Below, in pieces: positions 1 through 11,259 of a stretch of 64,000 nucleotides of DNA. The notes below the pieces were generated by a model. That model did not search any database and was not told the origin of the DNA. It saw only the letters and a program-made list of their open reading frames with translations. The position numbers and the translations under genes were made by a program. Numbering within the stretch: the first letter of the stretch is position 1; each line of letters starts with the position of its first letter. Where the stretch lies: contig LS997562.1 of NCBI GenBank assembly GCA_000469685.2, positions 8,756,007 through 8,820,006 of the forward strand. Reading direction: 5' to 3'. The DNA is from Haemonchus contortus (Eukaryota; Nematoda; Chromadorea; Rhabditida; Trichostrongylidae).

Positions 1-1
1 A

Positions 2-1401
2 AGTGGAGCCGATTTTTGGCAAATGGTGTTGGACGTCGATGCACAAGGGATTCTCCTTTTTCTGACTCATGCCGAATTCACTATGTTCAATGCTAATAGC
101 GTATTCCCGGCTGAACAGTAAGTGAAGAGCGATTTGATCGTCAGAGTAGGCTGCTTTGGTATGGTAGTCCGAGATGGTCATCTTTGAATGAAGGCTTCGA
201 CCATACCTACGCAGGTTCAAAACGCTTCCTGGTCGTCCGTAGTTGATGGGTTGCAGGGCCCTCTTATAGCAGAGATCTGTGAAGTCGTTCTCAAGGCCCT
301 TCCTGGTTGAAACTCACTGATGGGGAAGCCGCGGTACTACATAGTAGTGTATTCCTGGCTGAACAGTTTGTGCGGCCGATTTGACCATTTGGGGTAGGTT
401 ACGTAGTAGTATGGTCCTGTTCAGTTCTGTTCCATTCATCCCTACTATTCTTCCTGAATCCGCAAGTCTTATAAGGTGCTTGTCAGTCTTCTTTTTCGGC
501 AACTCAGTGTTCGTCTGTACCCACACATATGCCCTTTCACAATTTTGGGTTTGTCCTGGGGACCGGCTGGTGTTATTTTCTGCTTAGACCGAATAGCTGT
601 TCTCGTAGTAAAATCTCGGCCTGTTGGGATCAATTACACGCGGCCTCTCCCATACTTCACTGTTCTACTCGCAGTTCCTAGACCTTCAAAGATGGCTCAA
701 TGACATGGTATACTTTGTGAAGCTTAATAGTCTTTACCGGTGCCCTTCAGGGACTTTTTGCATTTCGACGGAAGCCACGTACGAGTCGGAGAATTCAAAC
801 GAGTGAAGATTGATCGTGAATGGACAATGCATGTGATTTCGGTCAGAAGCAAAAATCAGAGAAAGTTAGTCCTTTGGCCACTATGAATGCCCAGAGGTGA
901 CTGCTGGATTTTAAGGTATGTACATGTGCATCATTACTCTGGATGGACCCATGGAAAACAGATTGGCAGACTCATAGACATGTGGCAACTACAGTCTGTG
1001 TTCAGGTAATGTGTTCGGATAGTGCGGGTAGTTGCTTGCACTTATGATTGATCCTATTTTCAGAAGATACAGCCATCCACACATTTACATGAGCCTATCT
1101 GGTTGTGGTCGAGCAGGCACTTTTGCTGCGTTCCAGGCAACTTTCTAGAAACTGTAGCTTCTATCCTTTCGATAGATATATCAGGCAAACTGATCTAGTG
1201 TAGTGACAGCTCATTGACTTGGAAAGGAATGATATGACGGGTGTACTGAACCATAAATCTCCAGTTCTGCAACGAAAGCTGCGTAGTAAGAAGCAATTAC
1301 AGACTTTTGCCGACCACCTGGTATGTTTCCAACAGGTGGTCGATTGCACTGTTGAGCAAGGAGTCCCTCAGAATCATTGGATGTGCAGTAGAGAACAGTA
1401 G
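2..1401 (+). CDS. Protein tyrosine phosphatase-like protein, predicted catalytically dead (5' end off window)
   Basis: Exons 2-117, 751-864, 916-1005, 1064-1136 and 1210-1401; all phases agree. The translation follows the PTP catalytic domain in order: a FW.MV...I..LT block (FWQMVLDVDAQGILFLT), a beta strand near GEFKRVKID, the YVHVHHYSGW block before the WPD loop, the P-loop region SLSGCGRAGTF, and a Q-loop-like QTFADHLV. Known active PTPs need HCxxxxxR and WPD. Here the HC pair reads MS and WPD reads WTH, so both the nucleophilic Cys and the general-acid Asp are gone while the P-loop Arg stays. I infer a pseudophosphatase, a common fate in the large nematode PTP family. Intron 4 (1137-1209) would use a GC donor; if it is not used, the frame stops at 1147-1149. 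A GTATGT donor at 1321 could give another C-terminus. An N-terminal part lies before the window. Confidence 0.8.
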
Positions 1402-1987
1402 TAGATTTCAGAAGAAGTCAACGGAGCTGTCAATCTACGTGGTGTTCCGTCATTTCAGGCCTCGTATAGATCTGTACGGCCTGAAAGGACGATACCACTT
1501 CAATTTCTGTTCATTAAAGTCACAGTTCACGATAATTTTGGGTAATCCAGATTATGATGAAAAACGGAAGACAAGATCGAAAATAGTGCCATGAAGAAAC
1601 TGCGTGCATCGGTGTTTCCAAAGTGAAAAAAAAGCTTCGAAAAACCGTTAAGAAGGGGGCTGAAAGAGAATGAGACCAGAAAAATGATGAAGAGTGGGGC
1701 GTTTAGGACGAGCTATACAATGCGTCTCGCTGCTTACGTGTGGGTCCTGGTGCGAATAACAGACTACGGTAAAAAACCCTAGTAACAGCAAAAGTAGCTC
1801 ACTTTTTTCAACCTGTAGGAGTAGGAAATTGAATAAGGGATCGCGGCAGCAAAAAGAGTAACAGAGGAAACGAGAATGGTAGAAAAACATCACCTCATCA
1901 CTCGGCGATCAGCTGATTGTGTGTGGGTTCTAGAACGAATAGTCGCAATCTGTACTGTCTCGACACTCGTCGGACGTGACATCGATC

Positions 1988-2020
1988 GAGGGGCGGAAAA
2001 GCGGGACTTTCCCGCCCCTC
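1988..2020. repeat. GC-rich hairpin
   Basis: GAGGGGCGGAAA at 1988 pairs with TTTCCCGCCCCTC ending at 2020, with one bulged C and an 8-base loop. It lies in otherwise AT-rich DNA. I see no second copy in the window. It could be the core of a foldback element, or chance. Confidence 0.6.
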
Positions 2021-2849
2021 GCATTATCGTGAACTGTGCTTTTAAACCCGCCTACAGGAGGTGTTTGTAATGTTGGATTGAGAGGATGAGGATTTCTTTG
2101 AGGAGTTCAAACCATAACAGTATTGCTTGGATAATAATATTCATTCGTCAACATTTATTGTTGACAATATCCTTCATCTGAAGCTTCTACGAAAGCGTCT
2201 GAACATCGGGTTGTTGCTATTAGTGTTTTTTGACGTCACGATTGTCTGGTCGAGGGCCGCTTTATTCATTAAAACATGCCGGGTTGGGACCGCTAATTTT
2301 CAATACCCTGGCATAAACGGCGACGTCCCTGACCAGGGAGGAACTCAACATTGTCCTATGCACTTGCGTGAATTGGGAAATTCCAAGATTGTCCTTTGCA
2401 CAGCGCATTGATTGACGCACTGCATGCTCTTCCTGTATGAGCGGTTTCAGAAAAGCGGTATTTGAGGGCAGGAAGGGCAGCAGAATCGGAGCGATGGAAA
2501 CAGAGCTGGGCGTTCAATGTCCTCTTCGTTACTCCCTCGATGTTCTTTAGTGCTTTCTACGTCGCTTGCTTCCTTCTGGGGATTCAAATCACTAATCTCA
2601 CTGATTTCCTAACCTATAAACACGTACCTGGATCACTTAGAAATTTGGGCGTAAAAACACCAAAGGCATGTTCATTTTCCATTAACATAGCCTTTGGTAA
2701 GTTCAGCTGTGAGCATTCTTTCCAAAGACCATGCTGGATTCAGCCAGTATTCGTTTAATCGCTAGGCTTTCGATGTTGTGATGTCTACTGCAGAAGGAAC
2801 GTGGTCATACTGGTGTTCGTCAACCTTCGTTCCCATGTCTTCTCACTCC

Positions 2850-3480
2850 GATTGACGTTTGACCTTTCAAGAGCGGCACCGAAATTTTTGATTGAGACAG
2901 TATCGCCCTGTACAGCCTCTCCGCCCACTCTCTCGTCAACCATGATCTTTTCGAAGAACGGTTAGATTCTGTTCGCGATGTTGCTGTAGTTCTCGAAGTA
3001 AGCTAACATAACGGTTAGTAGGATGATTCTAATTGCTCAGGAGCTTGCTTCTAAGTTGCTGGAGAGCTCCCTTCTAACGACTTCTCGTGCTCTCTTCGAA
3101 GCGGCTTGGATATAAAAGAAGAGCCCAGGCCTTTCATTCAGTTTCCCTCCAGTACTGTCGTGGATGGCTCGTGCAAAAAGTTTGAACATTAGAGACGGCA
3201 AGCGGGCTGGGCGATAGATGTAGCTCGCGCGACTCGACGCTAACGAATCAGTTCTAGAGTTTCTGAAAGCAGAAGAACTTTATAGACTCTGCCTCAGCAC
3301 AGTTGCGAAGGTGATGGACGAATGGGTTCTCGATGGACTTGTGGCGAGTTCTCAATGACTTGTCAAAGTAATTGATAACAACCTCCTTTAGTCCTAATTC
3401 ATCAACGGTCAGGAACTCTATTTGTGGAATTGAGACATCCGAGTTTTGAAGAGCGGAATTTCGCATGGAGGAGTTCAACG
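2850..3480 (-). pseudogene. Hsp70-like pseudogene fragment
   Basis: Read on the minus strand from 3480 downward, several frames give pieces in the order found in the Hsp70 nucleotide-binding domain. A DVSI..IE piece matches the strand after the phosphate-2 motif. It is followed by VINYF, RTRHKSI, ENP, HHLRNCAEAES, which matches the family pattern VNYF..EFKRKHKKDI..NP.ALRRLRTACERAK. Then come RELSSNLEAS (family RTLSSSTQAS) and FENYSNIANRI..FFEKI (family FEGIDFY..ITRARFEEL). Frames change between pieces and stops interrupt, so it is broken. No parent Hsp70 gene lies in the window. The match is judged by eye and the boundaries are approximate. Confidence 0.5.
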
Positions 3481-6225
3481 TGGGACTTCATACTGAGCTA
3501 AAACTCCAACCTTTTACCTGAACAAAGTCGGCTTGCGTAGGAGAAGGCTAAAAATTTTGCCAGCGTGCGTTGAAGGAGATCGATGATCAGTGGGACAACA
3601 ATCGATTTAAAGCGGACATAATAAGGTTCTATATAAGCCGGAGAAATGCCACACTAACTTCAACCAACAAGCACAGAATGCTATTTCGTTAGCACATATG
3701 AGGCGATAAGAAAGTGGTCGTGTCTTTGCTTTATGGGGCGCTCCTTAAGCTGCACAACGGAGTAATATCAGCTTTTCATAATCACCCTGCATTCATACTC
3801 CGCGTTGTTCAATGAGTGACAGGCGATATAGGGGATGTATATCACGTGATGCATCCATCCATCAACGCCAGTGCCGACGTCCACCGTTCGCCTATCGCCC
3901 GTCGCCTGTCGCCCGGCTTCCATTCGACGAAGCGAAGTATGAATGCAGCCAATCGAAATGGGGAGTGGTCGCATTCGATCCATTTTTCTAGACTTCTGTA
4001 TGCTGTGATCTTAGCTTCAGCTTTTTTTGCTCTAAGCATGCCTCCAGAAAGTCCCCCCTTCGCCCTTCTGAGCGTTTTCTTGACTGTTTCGTTTGAGCAT
4101 GCGGTACCAATTGATGTCACTGTTTCAGATCGCTCACGAACGTCTCCACTCAGATAATGCTCAACGTCTGGCGATATCTGATTGTGTGTGTCGAGCTCGT
4201 CAAGGCCGAATGCATGCTGTTCAACGTGACACACAAATGCTAACGATACATGCGGCTATTATGGAACACATAATGTCAACTGTTAGTCACCTTTGTTTTT
4301 GTGACATTCTAATCGTTGCGAATCATCGTTTTACAGAAATTCTCCGTTCAATTGCAACCCAAAACCATTCAAAAATATGGAGAGTTTATTGATCTATTTG
4401 TAAAAAATTCCGAGGGACAGGAAATTCTCCCATGACGACGTGATTCCGCTACACAATCTACGCTCTCTCAAATTATTTCCGTTCCTTTCAACAGTAAGCA
4501 TCGCGCACGTTCAACTCTGGTCTTGAGTCGAGGTACTCATGTATCCAACAATTTGTTTTTTGTTGAATAAAGCGTTGATGTTGATTTTGTCCTTGCATTT
4601 TTGTAAGAGGAACAAACCTAAAGTACTTAAAGTGTGTATTTACTGTTCTGTGGATCTTATGTGTGTATCCATAAAGAAGTGCATATGGTAGTGTCTTGAG
4701 TTTGACTTTTACCTTCTCAATGGCTGGACAGATGGTCAGCTCGCATGTAATTACCCTTGAAAGATAACTTCAAGTTCATTGTATATATGCAGAGTAGCTA
4801 CTGTTATTGTCAACTGAAACGTGAAGTAAGGTGGGCGTGGCCAGAATACGATTTGGAGAGAAAGAGATAGAGCATAGTTTGGATAGTAAATATGTTCTTT
4901 CTCGTTCTCTTCAATATATAGCTGCCAACCTCTTGTCTCCAGCGCTATTTTGTCATATCGACCGAATATCACAAGCCATTTCGCAGATCACTGGCTGTAA
5001 TTTCAACATTTTTTTGGTTCCCATTCTTTCCTGTAGAGGTACTTTTTCTTGCTTCTTTATTGGTTCTCAAGAAACTAAGCGTGATTCATGCGATAAATGC
5101 CACGGTATCTAGCTCTTAGACTATCGGTACAGGGATCGACATCGCGATAGGGTTTTTTCGAACCCGTCAGTTTTTCTCATGGGCTGCTTCCAGACGACAA
5201 CGAGTGACCGGCCGACCGACCGCCACGTGGTGACAACACTGGACAGATTGCGTTTATCTGGCCAGTGTTGCCCCGGGGAGACGGGCGATAGGAACGATTT
5301 TAGGTAATCGATTCGCCGCACGCGGCTGTCGCGAACCACTCCTTCGCCGTTATAACAGCTCTAGCGTTCTTCATACAGCTCAATCGATATTCGATCATTA
5401 TATTATGCATAATTCTACTATTAGTACTTTTGTTCTTGTATTTCTTACCTACTGCTGCATCCTGCTACATTCCTTCGCGCGCGACGCCCCTCTCACCGCG
5501 GTGCGACCATTTTGCACCACACCCGTTGCCCCCACGTGACCAGCGAGCGCCGACGGTAGGTCGTTGAAGTCTGAAAGCAGTCATCCACTGAAACCTTTCA
5601 ATTCCCCTCTCACTATCCTCCACAACAGAGGCCTCAGTTGCAGATTCCTCATCCTATGACCTCACGCTCGAGGGTGTCTAGAATTTCCGGACATTGTGTA
5701 ATAGTAGTCCAGTTATTCAACTGAACTGGTGAGGAGCAGCAGTCAGATCGTCTGCAGTTTGAAGTGAAAGATTGTAGGCACATCTATCTAGGCCTATCAG
5801 CTCTACATCTACTTCTAAGCACATGTGGCCTGTGTTCGACTAGCATTCATATTGATGGTTCATAAAATGGGTTCAATTGAACACATTCTAACCCATACGT
5901 CCAGCAAATGTGGGAACCACATCCCACGGGACGGCGAAGGCTGGAATAATTTCCATCGCGACCGTTATTTCCTCAAGGTTCCCTCTGTTTGAAATGCAAC
6001 GTGCAGAGGTTTTACCAGTAGAAGGCTACACTCTACATTCCAAAGCTACTATCGCATTTGTGCTTTAGAATGAAAATTGATACATCAGCTGGCTCATACA
6101 AGGTGTCGCGTAAATCAAATGTGTATTCAATTGTTAGACCGTTTTTTTTTTTTTTTGAGATAAAACATGTTCGTGTTGCATCCATTTAACTATGAATGTC
6201 TCCTTTTTTCTTTCATCTCAGGTGT

Positions 6226-6476
6226 ATGCAACAATGCTACTCCGTAATGTTCAATCAATCGGAAGCCGTTTTGCCGTTTCTGAGCTGTGCTACCCATAAC
6301 AGACAGCGAGGACTTGTCAGTGGCTCTAGAAGTGTCCCGTCCAAAATAATCTTGGGTCGCCGACATGAGGAATTAGCACGCTCCTTCTTGAGGTAAGCAT
6401 TTTAACTCTTAATCCAGCTCTTACTGATTGCCATTATTTCAGGGTTTTCTTATTCCTGGAAAGGGTCACAACTTGA
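6226..6476 (+). CDS. Possible small two-exon orphan gene (66 aa)
   Basis: Exon 6226-6392, intron 6393-6442 (50 bp, GTAAGC...TTATTTCAG), exon 6443-6476. A pyrimidine-rich acceptor (TTTCATCTCAG) ends four bases upstream of the ATG, which is the layout of a spliced-leader trans-splice site. The intron size is typical of nematodes and the frame closes across it. The product is basic in the middle (GRRHEELARSFLR) and ends VFLFLERVTT. I recognise no domain, signal peptide or homologue. It may instead be an internal and terminal exon of a longer gene whose upstream exons I did not find. Confidence 0.35.
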
Positions 6477-7596
6477 AGAAAAGATGTTCGATATCGAATG
6501 CACGTTCTTTTCCTTTGACGGTCTCCTGACTTTGAATTTTGGATATGAATCTATAGCAGCACAGGTTGGCCTGTTCTACATTATCAATTGGATTTTTCTT
6601 GTGAATTAGTAGCATAGTCGCAGGGGCTAGATGATAAAGATGAAACATGTTGAAATTAGTCGGGAAACGCGCACGCTACTGATCCCACTCGTAGGAGTTA
6701 TATAAAGGACATATACGTAGTGTTGGTTGGTTGACTTATTCAGAGGACCCCCAACGATAAGGTGAGAGACTAGCCGGACTACTCGGGTGTCAGTGCGGGA
6801 TTTGATTACTGTGGCTCATTGCGGAGCCACTTATCGCCACTCAGCTAATTAATCTGGTTGCGGCGCCACATCTTGTCGCTACCCAATTTATGCCCATTAT
6901 GAATGGAAAATGAATAATGACGCGTTGAATGATCCTGCTTGCTGTAAGCATAACTAGATGTGGTAAGATTACGCTCTATGGAGTTACCAATCTTTATCCT
7001 CCTAAACTTGACCACATGCGGCACCTCATGCATGAGGGTCAAGGCAGTGACACCACACTTTAAGATTAAGGCTGAAATGAATGATTGGAACTTCCTACAC
7101 AAAAAGCGCTTATCTTTTCCACAAAATGAATTTGTGAAACAGAAGAACGGGGAGGAGGAGAGGTAGGGGTTCTAATATTTTCAATTTATGTTTAACGCCA
7201 TCAAATCTCTCCTGTTCGTACACTAGACGCGCGGACTTGCTGGGTGAATTAATTGAGATGTAAAAACCTTGCCTTCAAGATTCAGATTCCAATGGGAACC
7301 CCATGAAAGCACGCTTTAGTTCCCTGATTTACTTGGCACTACTTCACCCCGCCATCGCGTTTTAGCCGATAGCCTGCCTGCTTTCCGCTTCCCTGCTGAG
7401 CCGTTGAGGCATCATTGTTGGTTTTTCCTAAATGGTCGAGGGAAGGCAGCGCCTGGCACTGACACCGATAAACGCATAAATTACACACTCTTCCACTTGA
7501 CCAAACAAACACGATTACGTGAGAGAACATTTATATATTCGTTAATTAAAGTTTCATCATGACAAAACGATTAACAGATACAATTAAAACAACGTA
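6477..7596. other. Intergenic stretch upstream of the septin 3' end
   Basis: No gene recognised. A TATA-like TTATATAAAG lies at about 6699. A short perfect hairpin is at 6811-6830 (GTGGCTC, 6-base loop, GAGCCAC). A short plus-strand frame from an ATG at 6978 begins hydrophobically (MELPIFILLNLTTCG) but has no acceptor in front, so I do not call it. Confidence 0.4.
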
Positions 7597-10500
7597 TTAA
7601 TTTCGGTTGAAGAGACCCAGTGTTCCTGACTTTTTTTTCAAAATCTTGTCCGTTGGCGAGTTTTTTCCGGAATTTTCATTTGTCATTGACATTGACAAGG
7701 ATGTTTTCGAGTCACCAATGCTGCCTCTTCGTAGATCATCCACCTTTAACCAGAATTATATCAGCAGTTAGTTAAACTTTAATTCTCTCAGACCTCAAAT
7801 AATCCCATATATAGTAATATATTTTCACCTTTTATCATAACACCAATCGTAGAAGCGAATCAAATATCTACTCAACAACATATTGTTCTATACCACAAAA
7901 TCATTTTAACTTGATTTCAATTTTGTAATACAATAGAACTTGAGGGAGGCTAATTGTAAGTTTAGCGAAAACTTGCTTACTTCACGCCTGAGTCTCTCCA
8001 ACTCTGACTTGCGCAGCTCAATCTCTTCTTTCAAATCGTGCTCACGTATGTCTAACTGAAACAAAAATTGAACACATCAAGAATTAAACCAAATCAGTAA
8101 GTCGTAAGAATTGGAGCAAATGAGCGCAGGCAGTCGCGATGCGGTGCTTAAGGCTGATGATCCGAGACAAATGTACCATGTGGTCAGTCGTTCATAACCG
8201 CATCATTTCAAATTCATTTTTTCGAACACTTTGTTTGTTTGCAAAAAGATCCCTCTTGCACCTCTGTCAGGAACCTCCTGCAGCTACGACGCGCGCTAAC
8301 GACGCATTTGCCGGCTAACTATGAACTTTACATGAACCAACTCTTACCCTAGCTACTCTCTCGTTGATCTTGGCTTCTCGTTCGTTGACTCGCTCAGCAA
8401 AAGTCTGAAGATCTGGGTTTAATAAACCAAGTTATACAAAAAGAAGCTAAAAGAATCCATACTTATCTGGTCTACTGCAACAAACCTTTTCAAAAGCTCG
8501 TTTCTTCTCAGCCAATTCCTGCTCTTTCTTTTTTCTATCCTCCTCCATCTGTGTGAAGGGGTCCCTTTGAATTACAGATGTGAGATTGACAGGAGACAAA
8601 CAATTGAAACTGAGGAAGAACAGGTAGCCTTGTGTAGTTAGTATCTCTTACCGATCCATCACATGCTTTGGAAGTTTGTCCATTTGCCGAAGGCGGAAGT
8701 TCTCGTAGTGCACAGACCGAGTGACGTCAATCATATCAATGAGATTCGTCCGCACGACCATATCTCGGAGTGGGATGAAGTCATTGTGAGCCATATTCTC
8801 AACTTCTACTACACCCCATGGATATTCTCTGAAATCCTGGCCGATAGAGAAGAATAGGATTCTTTCAGGAAGTACCCCGTGATCTGTATAAGGTGGCCAC
8901 ATAGACTAGCTTTAATAGACTTCTTACTGCTCAATTATCGCACATCTCATAAATATTCAGCCAACCCGTCAACAGAACATGCGCTGAGGAGCTCATCAAT
9001 TTGATGCGCGATGATCTTGTTTCTCGATCTTACTAAAATGGTCACAGAAAATTTGTAATCAATAGACTTACCTATATCTTATTTTCTTTCCACCTTCCTC
9101 TTTCAAAAGATTGCTACCAACAATCGCAAATGGTAGACAATTTCTCAGTCGTTCACTTGCAGCCTCAAAACAGAACACTTAAAAGCTTATTGGTAGTTTG
9201 TTTGTGTTTGAGTAAGGCCAGGTGTGGGTAGATACTATTAGTGGGTGTAGGAAAGTGAATGGTAGAGGGCAAACTAAGACACTGTAGGCACCTAGTACTG
9301 TCATTGTACTGTCAGTACCTTTGTGGTCATTTCAGTTATGCATTATGAGATCACGCTCGAAGATTAGTCAAAAGCTACGATTCTGAAATACCCCACGAAA
9401 GTCTTACTGGTCCGCTTTCTCGATTAATCCCCGCGCAGCGTGAATAAATTATTGGCTTGAGTCTTACGTTTATAACCTTTCGAGTGGTTAAACCGCTGAA
9501 CCATCCCGTAAATGAAGTCATTTCTCAAGAGGAGCAGAAAATAAGTCTAATAATTTTTTTTCCAACGACACGACTATAACTATAACTGAAGCGCAATCAA
9601 TTCCGCGCGTGCTGAGCCTAAATGTTGAAGCTAATCTGTGTTGAAAAGGTATTTTGGGGATCAGAACTTGAAAACAGTCCACCGCAATAAAAAGTAGCGG
9701 TAAAAACATACAAATAGAAGCAAAAGTAAAACAATTTCAAAGATTCACCTTATCTTTCTCCTCGTCGAGCTCAGGGAACTTATACAGTTTGATTTCATTT
9801 GCAACAATTTCCTTATTGACCTTAACGAATAATTTCATCCCAAAACTTCTGAAGATATGAAAAAAGCTTCTGATGGCTCAAAACGGAACCAGTAATAGGA
9901 ATCTTACTTGAGCTTTGAACTTCCTCAACTCGTCTTTTGTTAAACAATCGGCTTTAGCAATAACTGGTACAATATTAACGCGAGTGTGAAGCTGCTTCAT
10001 GAACTCAATATCCAACGGTTTCAGTCTAAAGGATATTAGTGTTTTTTGAAAAATTCGATAACCAGCTTAACTTTTGAAGTAGAACAAAATCAACTTACCC
10101 ATGACCACTGGGCTCGATAAAGTATAAACAAAGGTGCACACATTTGTCAACGGGTCGGTCTTTCCTTTCAATTTTTGTTTCTTCGCAGAAGAATTCAAGG
10201 AATTTCCCATCGACATAGTGGATGATAGGCTCCCAACTAAATATTTATAAATAGCAATTAAAAAAAACATCAATAAACAAAATAACATCATGTATTGCAA
10301 TTTGTCAATTTGATAACACTGGAACGTAGATGTAAAAAAGAAAATAAAGAGGAAATAAGTTCGAACTCACCATCGGGTATTATTGACAGCATCTCCAAAT
10401 CCGGGTGTATCGACCAAGGTCAAGTTTAGTTTCACAGTATTCTCGACCAGTTTTACCTATAAGATCAACTCTTACCTAATTGTTTCCCTCTGTTTTCGAA

Positions 10501-11259
10501 ATCTACATCTCAATGCATTGACTAAATTTCTTATAACTTTACCAACCTCAATGGCTCATAGCTCTCTTACCTTTCATTCAAAACTTGCCCTTTTCCCCAC
10601 ACCTTAATCCACTCTGACACTTTCTTGAGTCATTTCTCTTGCACGCACTATAGCCTGCGTCTTAAGGACATGCACTTTTGAGGGCCACTGCATTTTCACA
10701 AAGGTCTATTCATCACCTTTCCTAATTCTTTCGGAGCTCCCTTTTTTGCATCGCGAAATAATTTGGATTCGGATTTTGGCCAACAAAACGAACGTTGGAC
10801 GATAGGGGCTGATGAAGAAAGGTTCATTGTGATTCAGAATCTTCTCACTTAGTAAAAATCACTTCATTCTTATAAGAGGATAGGAATAGGAAAAGAACCA
10901 GTAGTAAAAAAAATAGTAGCGATAAAACTGGATATCTTACATTCTTCTCTTCGATACGTACTGTAGAACCAGTAGGCGGAGGTGGAGTTTTTAAGTCGTT
11001 AATCTCTGCTAAGAACAGCGTGTTTATAAATGTAGACTTGCCGAGGCCACTGCGCCCTGAAAAAATGCGCTTCAGCACTTTTCCAATTCAACTTTCATAA
11101 TCAAATCAAATACCTACCTACTACCATGAGGGTGAAATTAAAGCCATGTTTGATTGCTCGGCGGAATACTTGATTCGGAAAATTCGCAAAACCCCAATAG
11201 TTCTGAGGTTCATTCAGTGGAGTAGAACGATGAGATTCGTCGAGCTTTGCTCGACTCAT
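7597..11259 (-). CDS. unc-59: Septin GTPase, UNC-59 type (432 aa, complete)
   Basis: Twelve exons on the minus strand: 11259-11118, 11056-10941, 10456-10371, 10236-10099, 10025-9908, 9820-9749, 9163-9072, 8828-8652, 8564-8486, 8404-8348, 8055-7981, 7743-7597. Every junction keeps frame. The septin GTPase domain shows the P-loop GRSGLGKST (about residue 48), the switch DTPGFGD (102-108), the specificity motif AKAD (184-187) and the septin-unique [10 protein letters not shown]...HNDF block. A coiled coil runs over about residues 315-384, then a Ser/Lys-rich tail. Septins polymerise into filaments at the cleavage furrow. I chose the ATG at 11259 because a TCTTCAG acceptor ends two bases before it, a likely trans-splice site; upstream codons contain only a TTG. 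The acceptor at 9821 (GTTAAG) is atypical. The UNC-59 assignment, rather than UNC-61, rests on remembered sequence and synteny with NSA2. Confidence 0.9.

Larger units (their letters stand above)
1402..6221. other. Gene-poor stretch after the PTP-like gene
   Basis: No intact gene was recognised. It holds a GC-rich hairpin at 1988-2020, an Hsp70 relic at 2850-3480, and a CpG-rich segment around 5120-5560 with a 9-bp inverted repeat (5234-5242 with 5262-5270, CAACACTGG). A T-run of about 16 bases sits near 6140. Open frames of 100-130 codons at 3816-4234 overlap on both strands and show no splice sites or family signature I can name. Confidence 0.5.

Noticed and set aside
3100..3130. TATA-box-like GGATATAAAAGAAG suggesting a core promoter
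   Set aside because: It falls inside the Hsp70 relic, where the reverse strand encodes LFFYIQAASKRA; no gene begins downstream.
5234..5480. Solo LTR beginning TGTTGCC and ending GCTACA
   Set aside because: No second LTR, primer-binding site or target duplication found; only the short inverted repeat is certain.
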